Positions 53,847-62,461 of a stretch of 64,000 nucleotides of DNA are shown here, piece after piece. The notes under the pieces were generated by a model. The model was not told the origin of the DNA. It saw only the letters and a list, made by a program, of their open reading frames with translations, and made no database searches. Each line of letters opens with the position of its first letter. Within the stretch, counting starts at the first letter, position 1. The stretch spans positions 372,001 to 436,000 of the forward strand of contig VLTN01000008.1 in the NCBI GenBank assembly GCA_008330645.1, in the 5' to 3' direction. The DNA comes from Cafeteria roenbergensis (lineage: Eukaryota; Sar; Bigyra; Bicosoecida; Cafeteriaceae). The position numbers and the translations under genes were made by a program.

Positions 53847-56183
53847 ATGTGCGAGCCCGATTCCCCGCAGGTGGCGCGCGAGCTCCCGCTCGGGTCGCCC
53901 GCCTTCGTGGCTGTGAGCGACGCAGTCGAGGGCTTCCTCGCAGGCCGGTGAGTGGCGAGTGTGCTCGCGCTGAAGCTGGCCGCGGATGGCATCGCACCCG
54001 AATTGTGCCCAAAGGCAACCCCAGTGTTCTTGCGCTCGTCCTGCCATGTGTCGCAGCCAGCTGCGCCACGAGGCTGCGGCCACCTTGGCCAGGCTCTTGA
54101 GCAAGCACCCGCATCTCCTGGCACTGGCTGACGATGCGGTTCCAGGGGTGCTGGCCGCTGCGCATGGCAAGCCTTCGCATGGGGCCGCGGGCAGCGACGT
54201 GTTCGCGGCAGCGCAACGAGGCCAGGCGCACTCGGCGGCATGGCACGCGCCTGTAGACGCCGGCAGCGGTTCGCACAGTGCGGCTGGCCCCGTGGCAGCG
54301 GCCCGCAAGGCCATGGCCGAAGGCAGGCTCAGCGCAGCTGTGAAGCTGCTGTGCGGAGCTGCTGCGGACGTCGACTCGGGGTCCAGCCAGGAGCGGTCTG
54401 TGCTCTCGGCGCTTGCGTGCGCGTCCCGCCTCCGCATGCTGGAGGTTGCCACCACCCGCGCCGGCAACGCCGACGGCATCGCCCGCAGCGTCGCGGATGC
54501 CGTCGCGGAGCACAAGGCTGAGCACGCCCCGCTGTTCCTGTTCGAGGGCGTTGACGACCACCTCGGGTACTTGCAGGACGTAGGACGCACAGAGGCCTAC
54601 AAGGCGGCCCTAGAAAAGCTCGTCAAGCCGGGCCAGCACGTCCTGGAAGTGGGCACCGGCACCGGCGTGCTCGCCATGCTGGCTGCTGGCGCTGGCGCTG
54701 GGCGCGTGTCGGCCATCGAGCGCGTGCCTTGGGTCGCGCGCGCGGCCAGAGATGTCGTTGCGGCCAACGGGCTGGCAGGCACAGTGTCTGTCCTGCAAGC
54801 CGCTTCCACGTCCGTGGGGGTTGCTGGGGAGACGGCGGCAGGCGCAGCCTCGGGTGGCGACGACGGGTTCGCAACGATTCCCGACCGCGCTGACGTGTTC
54901 GTCTCTGAGCTCGTGGGAAACCAGCTCGTCGACGAGGGCTGCGGCTTTTATGTCGACGACGCAAGGCGGCGCCTTTGCAAGCCGGGAGCCACCGTGATTC
55001 CCGCGTCGGGCGCAGTCTGGGGAGCTGTCATCTCCAGCCAGAGCATGCGACGGCGCCGGCTCCCCCCCCTCTCCAAGATGGGGACGCACTACGGGCTGAC
55101 CTTTGAGCCGTTCAACTCGCTCTTCCCCGAGCGGGGGGTGCACAGCCAGCTGCCGCCGCTCGTTGTGAGGCCCGGCCGCAACCGCTGCCATGCTTGGCGC
55201 TGTGAACTCCGCGGGGCACCGACGCCCACCTTCACCAAACAGCTTGCCTCTGTCTGTTTGCGTGCCCGCAGAGCCAGGAGCAGCCCGACGCGGCGGAGGC
55301 CGTCGCGGCTGCGGCACGCGCCATGAAGCGCATGGAGGACGAGTACGATGACGCCTCGGAGCGCGCCGCAGACGAGGACGCAGCGGCTGTGCTGGCGGAG
55401 TGCCCCGACACCGTGGACGAGGAGGACTTGGCAGTTGCGGACGGGGAGGTGGACCCCGTCGCGCTTGACCAGGGCAAGTACGATTTCCAATCCCTGTCGC
55501 GCCCGTTTCCGCTGGTCGAGGCGGACTACCAGTCCGGCCCCGCAAAGCTCACGTCGTCGTCGACGCTCGAAGTGCAGATCCAGCGCAGTGGGGAGGCAGT
55601 CGCAGTGCTCGCATGGGTCACGCTGGACATGGACAGCGAAGGAGACATCCGGCTGACTACCTGCCCGCGCGCGCTGGCCAAGGAGGCCAAGCTCGACGGA
55701 ATCGGCGTCTTCCGCGCAGGAAACTGGGCCCTGCGCTGCATGCAGTTCGACGCTCCTCTCGCGGTGAAGAAGGGCGATACTCTGGTGCTGGACGTCGCGG
55801 CCAGCGATGGCAAGGGCGTGGCGGTGCGCTGCAATGTGGCGGCATCAGCCGCGCGGAGCCGTGCGCCCAGAGCCGCGGCATGCCCGCCCTCCACTGGTTC
55901 GGCCCGGCCCGCTGCAGCGGCGACCTGCCGCGATGAAAAAGGGGATGCCGAGAGCGGCGAGGGCAGCGACGGCGAGAGCGGCGAGGGCAGCGACGGCGAG
56001 AGCGGCGAGGGCAGCGACGGCGAGAGCGGCGAGGGCAGCGACGGCGAGAGCGGCGAGGGCAGCGACGGCGAGAGCGGCGAGGGCAGCGACGGCGAGAGCG
56101 GCGAGGGCAGCGACGGCGAGAGCGGCGAGGGCAGCTCCCAGGAAGATGGCGACTCTGACGGTGCGAGCAGCCGCGACGACTGA
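53847..56183 (+). CDS. Protein arginine methyltransferase-like protein with acidic repeat tail
   Basis: Three exons, 53847-53947, 54057-55164 and 55272-56183, give 706 residues. Exon 1 starts MCEPDSPQVARELPLG; its last two bases complete an Arg codon in exon 2. The PRMT core follows: HLGYLQDVGRTEAYKAAL (the H..ML.D..R...Y motif), motif I VLEVGTGTGVLAML (residues 229-242), acidic post-I AIER, and a double-E loop SELVGNQLVDEG (E318, E327) that resembles the PRMT7 loop more than type I enzymes. GNWALRCMQFDAPL stands where the THW loop is expected, with Asn for Thr-His. A helical N-terminal region of about 190 residues replaces the usual short start. The C-terminus is an acidic ESGEGSDG repeat. 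Predicted reaction: S-adenosylmethionine-dependent arginine methylation; product type is not certain. Confidence 0.85.
55950..56135 (+). repeat. 24-bp coding minisatellite, nearly 8 copies
   Basis: A near-perfect tandem array of a 24-base unit that codes ESGEGSDG, seven full copies and one partial, forming the acidic tail of the arginine methyltransferase-like protein. Unit identity is so high that recent expansion or homogenisation is likely. Confidence 0.95.
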
Positions 56184-56748
56184 CGTCAGGCGCCAGGCCG
56201 CCAACCCCCACTCGGCCCTGCTGCGTGGCCAAATGCTCGCATGCAGAACCCGCGGTGCGCACAGCTCCACAAATGCACAAGCCGGCAACATAGTGACGCG
56301 AGCGCGAAGCGCTCGAATTCCAAAGGGGCTGGCAGCAAATGCAGTTTGGCCAGTGTTGTAGCGGCGGTTCCGTGGTCGGTTGCAAATATTGCGCGGGCCA
56401 CACCAGCAGCAAGCAATCCCTTGACCGCCTCGGGCCGACACAGCCCCAAAGTTGCGCTTCGTGACTCAGATTGCAGCTGCCAAGAAAGCAGCGCCCCAAG
56501 GACCCGAGCCAGCCGGCATGCGCGGCTCGGTTTCGTTCTCGCTTGCCGAGCCACCGGCACCACCTCCCAGGCACAGGGCGCCACCGCGGCACAGACCAGC
56601 AAACCGGCACCATTGGAGGCTTCCTAGCGCCCGCTCGGACCTGGGACCGAGCCGCGGTCGGCGCGGCGATGGCGCTGGGGCCTCTGTTCTCGGCTCGTCG
56701 TCGGTGGCTGGCGAGGTTCTCCACAGCGGCCGCGGCCTTGGAAGCGGC
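56184..56748 (+). other. Intergenic or 5' part of the next gene
   Basis: 565 bases after the methyltransferase stop. The frame of the following gene is open from 56452, with an in-frame ATG at 56518, but its translation there is Pro/Arg-rich and not protein-like, so I treat it as untranslated. The stretch is noticeably less GC-rich than its surroundings. No repeat or RNA seen. Confidence 0.4.
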
Positions 56749-57426
56749 ATGCCATCCTCGTTTTTGACATCGGTGCACACTGAAGACTCGCTCCCCATCG
56801 ACTGGGCTGCTTCGGTGCGCCACCTGGACGAGAGGCCACCTTCGCGAAGTTCTCGGGCTGGCTTTCAGATTATGCTGTCTCGCCCGCACACCACGTTGGC
56901 CGCTATTCGGATGGCCGAAGCCCGCATCGATGGGCGAAACCAGTCCAAAGCTGCCGCTCCGCGGAAGCCGTCCCGTGGGCGAGGCACGCAGCCCCGCTTG
57001 GCCAAGCCCAACTTGCCAAAGAGGCTAAGACCGTCACGCCAGACGACTCGCGGCCCTTCTGGGGCACCCCAATCGCGGCACGAGTCGCTGAAGCTCATGC
57101 TCGCGGGAGAGGCATCGGAGCAGTGGAAGCCGCACGTGTCGGAGTGGCGGGACGAGTATCCCGAAGTTTGGTCTGGAGAAATGCCGGGCGAAGCGGAGCA
57201 TAAGGCGGTGATTCGCGAACTCGACGCTGCGCGATCCCTCATCACGGCTCCCCGCGCCAAGCTTTCCGAGTCGGCTCACTTCCTCCGGGGAATGCTGGAG
57301 CACCTGACCACCGAGATGGACAGGCAAAACACCGAGACCGATGAGCGCCTTGCCAGGACGCTGCCTCCGTCGTTCGCCAGTGTCATCGCGAAGCAGCGTG
57401 CCGAGCGCGAGCTGAGCGGAATTTGA
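56749..57426 (+). CDS. Orphan protein of 225 residues
   Basis: From the ATG at 56749 (MPSSFLTSVHTEDSLPIDW) the frame runs to the TGA at 57424-57426. The start at 56518 in the same frame would add 77 low-complexity residues. I recognise no family. The middle is basic and Pro-rich (APRKPSRGRGTQPRL, LPKRLRPSRQTTRG). The C-terminal 110 residues look folded and helical: EQWKPHVSEWRDEYPEVW, AEHKAVIRELDAARSLI, SAHFLRGMLEHLTTEMDRQN, ending FASVIAKQRAERELSGI. Codon use is a little less GC-biased than in neighbouring genes. No signal peptide or membrane segment. It lies 164 bases before the ACBD5-like gene on the same strand. Confidence 0.55.
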   Translation: MPSSFLTSVHTEDSLPIDWAASVRHLDERPPSRSSRAGFQIMLSRPHTTLAAIRMAEARIDGRNQSKAAAPRKPSRGRGTQPRLAKPNLPKRLRPSRQTTRGPSGAPQSRHESLKLMLAGEASEQWKPHVSEWRDEYPEVWSGEMPGEAEHKAVIRELDAARSLITAPRAKLSESAHFLRGMLEHLTTEMDRQNTETDERLARTLPPSFASVIAKQRAERELSGI

Positions 57427-57590
57427 GTGCTGCCAAGGCCCCAGAAGCGCGCGCGTGCTGGTGAACTTGGCCGCTGGTGGCCCCGTAACTATGGTTTCGA
57501 CTCGTATCGACTCTCATTCGTCACCCAAGCTCCGACTCACTTGGCCGCAGTCAGAGCTGCACATCAGCGAGCAGCCAGCGCCCTGCCGCC

Positions 57591-59725
57591 ATGGCCGAAC
57601 TGGCCTCGGTTCGGGAAGACTTTGATGCTGCGGTCGCCTTCGTGGCCAAGCCTCCCGCCTCGGTCGTGCGGCACGTGGACAACGAAGAGAAATTGATTTT
57701 CTACGGCCTCTTCAAGCAAGCGACAGTTGTGCGTCCGCCGCCCCGCCCCGGCGCGGCCCTTCGCGCCTGTCGCCTCTCTGGGCACGCCCCTGTTGCTGGC
57801 ATTCGGCACGATGGCGAGCCAGGCAAGGCCCGGCGCGGAGCCGTCGCTCCGAGGGACCGGGCCTCAGCGGCGTGACGCGAAGCCGTCGGTCTCCGCCCTT
57901 TTGCCCTCCCCCTGCAGCCGGCACCCGCGATGCTGCGTCAATCCGCGCCGCGTATGCTGTGAGAGAATTCGCGTGTTCGCAGGGCGACAACTCGTCTCCG
58001 CAGCCGTCGGTGTTCCTGTCTTCGTTTGCGGACCGGTACAAGTGGGCTGCCTGGGACTCCCGGAGGGGGATGAGCAAGACAGACGCCCAGCGCGCCTACC
58101 TTGCCGAGCTCTCGAAGCGGCAGCCTGACTGGCAGTCGCTTGCAGGCCGTACCGTCCCCCCATGCGCGGCCGCCGGTACCCCGAGCGAGCCGGCGGGCGC
58201 TGGCGCTCGGTCAGCCGCTGCGGGCCAGGCGGAGGCGACATGCGCGGCCGCCACCGGAGGCGCCGACGGTGGCTCCGACGGCGATGTGTCCCCCCTTGCC
58301 CCGGATGAGCCCAGCCCGACGCGCGCTCCCCTGGCGCGCCGCAGAGGCGCGATCGCGGACTCCGGCTCCGACTCGGACAGCGGCGCCCCCGCTCGACCCC
58401 GCCACGCCCCGGCCCGCGGCCCCTCCCCCGACCAGCCGGCGTCTGCCGAGCGCAGGCCGGCGAAGCCGCGGCAGAGCCTCCGAGAGCGCGTGCGGGAGGC
58501 TAAGCGCCGCGCGTCGGCGCAGCACGTGGCGGCGTCCTCGCCCCGGGGGAGGCTCTCCTCGCCGGCGGGTTCCGCGGCCTCGCCCCGTGAGGCGCAGGCG
58601 CCGCCCGCGGGCGACCGGGCCGCGGCAGCAGGAACGTCACCCGCCGCGGCTGCTGCTTCGCCGGCACGGGTGCAGGTGCTCGAGCGCCGGCTCGGCCACA
58701 TGGCGGCCCTGCTTGCAGAGGAGGCGGAGCGCGTGCGCGCGCTGGAGCGCGCCGTGGCCTTGGCCAAGTCCAGCCAGACGGCCTGGAGCGCCGGCCTCAG
58801 CCTCCTGCCCTGGTCCGCCGCGCCGACCCCTCAGAGGGACGGGCAGCCGGCCCAGCCGGGCGCGTCCGTTCCCGAGACGCCGGCGGGGCATGGCCCCTCC
58901 GAGGCGGCTCGGGGTGGCAGCCACGGTGCCTCCCCTCGATCCGCGTCTGCCGCCGGAGGCACGGCCACGCCAGCCGGCGACGCATCGCTCTCGGCGCTGG
59001 TGGGAGGGTCTCCGTCCCGGTCCGGCAGAGCAGGGCCGGGAGGAGGGAGAGGGTCGGGCGCTGGCCGGACTGCGGACGGCGACTTGGACGGGGGCGCTGA
59101 CGACGGCGCAAGCGAGGCGCTGGTCAGCCTCTGCGGCCAGCTGGAGGGCGCCGTGGTGGAGTGCCAGGGGTCCCTCCGTGGCCAGCTGGGCAGGGTGCGC
59201 CGGCGGCTTCGCACCCTTGAGGAGCGCCTTGGGCTTGACCTGGAGCAGGAGGAGGACGCCGACGACGCTGCCGAGGACGAGGAGACAGCTGCCGCGGAGG
59301 AGGAGGAGTCCCGCCTGGGCGCGCTGTCCGGAACCGGACTGGACGCCGGAAGCGAGGACGTGGGGAGTGGCAGGAGCGGCGCGTTGCAGCACGGGCGAGG
59401 GGCGGACGGCGCGTTTGTCGCCGGGTCGGCCGGGGCGGCGAGCAGCATCGTGGGCAGCACCGACGCCGTTCGAAGGGGCCCGCGCGGCGCTGGGAGCGGC
59501 GCGCAGGTTCGCCGCGGGCTGAGCTTGCTTCTGCAGGCATCGCCACCGTCCCTTCGACCGGCTGTGGTCTGGGCGTGGGAGGTGTTTGAGTGGCTGGGCT
59601 CGAGCTGGTCCCGACTGGCGCTCACTTGCCTTGTCCTGTGGGCGATCTGGTCGTGGCTGCGCCAGCGGGCGAGTTCGGCAGTGCGCGCTGGGCTCGCCCT
59701 TGGAAAGCGCCGTCGCCCGGAGTGA
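57591..59725 (+). CDS. Acyl-CoA-binding, coiled-coil, tail-anchored protein (ACBD4/5-like)
   Basis: Two exons, 57591-57728 and 57983-59725, give 626 residues. The phase-0 join falls inside the acyl-CoA-binding domain: EKLIFYGLFKQATV / GDNSSPQPSVFLSSFADRYK, with Tyr38 and Lys42 of the YxxFKQAT motif, then KWAAWDSRRGMSKTDAQRAY. The acyl-CoA-binding domain (residues 1-100) is followed by disorder, a coiled coil (about 276-310), a second helical region (about 424-470) with an acidic patch, and one hydrophobic segment LALTCLVLWAIWSWL (about 588-606) close to a basic C-terminus (GKRRRPE). That order is the layout of ACBD5, a tail-anchored peroxisomal protein that binds very-long-chain acyl-CoA and tethers peroxisomes to the ER. 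No obvious FFAT motif was found, so the tethering role is inference. Confidence 0.83.
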
Positions 59726-60022
59726 AAGCTTGACTCCCGCGGAGCGCTGAATGCGTGCGATGGGGGCAGCAGCGATTGTGACAATGAGGCCGCACCGGCC
59801 TCCCGACCACGCTGCGCACGTCAGCCTTGGCATCCACGCGCACTGGCAACGCACAGCAATAGCGGGCCAGTGCCTGCTCCCCCACCCCACCCGGGTTGCA
59901 CGAAGCCGCGCACGAGAAGGAGTCCGGTTGCCGCGTGACAGTCTCTCGCGCTGCGGAATCACGCGGCAGAGGCAGCCAATCCTTAGGTCGACTCGCACTC
60001 GTGCTGCGCCGCAGACGAAGCC
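59726..60022. other. Intergenic, same-strand genes
   Basis: 297 bases between the ACBD5-like stop and the ankyrin gene start. It should contain the 3' end of one and the promoter of the other; nothing distinctive is seen. Confidence 0.4.
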
Positions 60023-62133
60023 ATGGCTTCGCGTGGCCGGAACCCCAAAACTCTGCGGAAAGCACTGTCTCGAGCTGTTGCGCGGGGAGACCTGACTGAG
60101 GCCAGGAAGGCGCTGGAAGCCGGAGCGGCGACAAGTGCAGCCAACAACGTTCGTCCGCTGCTGTGACCCCTGCGCTTGCAGCTCGCCGCCGTTGTGCCGG
60201 GAAACCCCGACATCGAGTGCCTTCCGGAGTGCTGTGCGCCATCTACATAACTGTTGCTGGGGTCTTCCGTGGCGGCGCAGGATGGCCAGACGCTGATCAT
60301 GCTGGCGGCAAACAGCGGCAACGCCAAGATGGTGCGACTGCTGGCGGAGCATGGCGCCGATTTGGAGGCCAAGGACAAGGTTCGTCGGGCAGCTGCGAGT
60401 GCCAATGGTGGACTTGATATGCATCCTGCCCAAGGGGGGCAAGGCGGGGCGCGGCTGGCGGTGGCTGCAGGGCGGGACTGGAGTTGCAAGGCCGCGGGCA
60501 CGCGGCAACCCTGCAGCCGCAACTGGCTGGCTTTGCAGCTCTCCGGCGCGCCATCGCTGCTTCGAGCCGGTGCGCGCCGCTACGCAGGAGGGCCAAACCG
60601 CTCTCTGCATTGCCGCCCGGAAGGGCCACATGGCGGCTGCGACGGAGCTGCTGGACTTTGGCGCGAACCTGGAAACCGTGGGACTCGTGAGACTGGCAGC
60701 GTTCCGTCCGCACGCGATGCAATCTGACGACTGAGCGCGATGCACCAGCCTGCGGTAGCCAGGCATTGCATATGTGCGGAATCGAAAGCCGTCCTGTCGA
60801 ATTGCCCCGCCGATTCGCTGCTGACTTGCGCAGTTCGACAGCACGGCGCTGATATGGGCCGCTCGAGACGGACAGGCCAAGATGGCCCGCTTGCTCGTGG
60901 ACCGTGGCGCCAACATCGAGGCCGACATGGTGCGTTGCCACCAATCGCACTCAGGTCTCGCCCGAGCGTGTGGAGCGACCGAGCCGCAGGGCCGGCCGGG
61001 TTGCAGGTTCCACCTCGATCGGCAGTGGCCAGCCAGCGAGGAGTCGGCGTGCGCCCAGGCGCTGCTGGTTATGCATCCCTGCGCACGCCTCGGTGGACCC
61101 GCAGAATACATACACGGCGCTCACTTGGGCTGCCAGAGAGGGGCAGTACGAGATTGCAAAGATGCTTCTGGATCACGGCGCCAGAGTGAACGGCCCGGTC
61201 GGTGTCAGTCTCGCAGTGCTGGCGCGTCAAGACGGGCGCCCTCTGAGGATGAAGTGCCATCGACGCAGTTGGGCTTGTCCGCGGAAGGCTCGTTGCTGGG
61301 TGGGCGGGCCAAAAGCAGCGCGCGCGCGGCCGAACCTCGCTGCAATTCATTTGAGGCTGCAACCGTGACGAAGCACTGCTGACGATGAAAGGGGCCTCGC
61401 AGGCCGAGCGGACGCCTCTCATCAGGTCTGCTGAGGCAGGTCATTTCCGCGTGGGACTGCTGCTGTTGTGCCACGGGGCAGAACTGGAGGCCAGGGACGG
61501 CGTCAGCCACATAGCTGTCGTCCCCCCATCCGCCATCAGGCCGCCTGCCAGCTTGCTGGCCGGTCGAAGGAGAGGGTCCCGCGCTCTGTTCGCGGAGATT
61601 GGCTCTCTCGGCGGGCTTGTCGCGCCAGGGGTGCTTGCTCACGTGGCTGGGAGGCGCAAGTGCGCTCCAAACGAAGCGTCGCAGCTCCCCCCTGCGACGG
61701 CAGTGCCTGCCACCTGTGCCGCCCCTTTGTCATGCCGCGTGTGCGCGCAGAAGGGTCGCACAGCCCTCTGCTGGGCTGTAATGGAGCGAGATGCCCGGTT
61801 GACCGCTCTACTGCTCGACAGCGGGGCTGACACTGAGACCAAGACCTTCGTCAGTCGCGCTTTCCGCCTTGCCCCGGAGAGCCCGCTTCTCGCCGTGCCT
61901 GAGAGCATCGCCACGCTGCGCTCCGCGAGGCGTGCTGGCCAGCCTTGTCGCCCGCCCGGCTGCGAGTGGTTGGAGTGCGCCTTTGGCGAGCGCCTCTGCG
62001 TCGGCCCTGAGTGCAGGAAGGCGAGTCCCTCATCTCGATGTCCTGTGATGATGCGTGCTACGGCTTGGTCTCGGATGCGGAGCGGCTTCAGCGTTGGTTT
62101 CGCCGCCGCAGACTTGTCCTTTGGGGGCGGTAA
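60023..62133 (+). CDS. Ankyrin-repeat protein, one repeat per exon
   Basis: Eight exons, all phase 0: 60023-60148, 60281-60379, 60588-60686, 60834-60929, 61105-61203, 61403-61501, 61751-61849 and 62017-62133; total 277 residues. Exon 1 holds a helical start (MASRGRNPKTLRKAL, then ARGDLTEARKALEAGA, a partial repeat). Exons 2-7 each code one ankyrin repeat; five are exactly 99 bases (33 codons) and exon 4 is 96. Examples: DGQTLIMLAANSGNAKMVRL, EGQTALCIAARKGHMAAATE, TYTALTWAAREGQYEIAKML. Exon 8 (EGESLISMSCDDACYGLV ... RLVLWGR) closes the stack. Donors vary: GTTCGT twice, GTGAGA, GTGCGT, GTCAGT twice, GTCAGC. The exon ends were set by repeat boundary, phase and AG acceptors, so single-base errors are unlikely but exon 8 is less certain. 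Binding partner unknown. Confidence 0.8.
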
Positions 62134-62461
62134 CCCGCATGCGGGCAGTGGCGGCGTTTGCGTTGTGTGCTTGCGGCTCAAGGCCTGTGCAGGGGCGAAG
62201 TTGGGAACCGCCCCTGACCTGCCAGTCGCTCCTCGCTGGCCGTCCGCCGAGCCGTTCGCGCTCGCGACGAGCACGCAGTCCGCACTGGGCAGGCGCCACA
62301 CACCAAGCGGCGCCAAGCAATATTTGCAACCCGCTGTGTATGTCGCGCGACAAAGACCTGGAGCCAGGCATTGGAGCGCCACCTGCGTGCCCGCTGTCGC
62401 GCCCCGCGCCCGCGCCTCGGTAGGGATATCGCAAGGCAGGGCTGAGTGGGCCGGGGGTGGC
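62134..62461. other. Intergenic, same-strand genes
   Basis: 328 bases between the ankyrin stop and the EF-hand gene ATG. The frame of the EF-hand gene is open throughout and even back into the last ankyrin exon region, but the translation is not protein-like; treated as promoter and leader. Confidence 0.4.

Noticed and set aside
56518-56748. N-terminal extension of the orphan gene from an upstream ATG
   Set aside because: The added 77 residues are Pro/Arg-rich and look like untranslated sequence; kept only as an alternative start.
61850-62461. Possible fusion of the ankyrin and EF-hand genes, since one frame is open from the seventh ankyrin exon to the window end
   Set aside because: The intervening translation is not protein-like, exon 7 ends at a repeat boundary with a GTCAGT donor, and an in-phase final exon with its own stop (62017-62133) is available.
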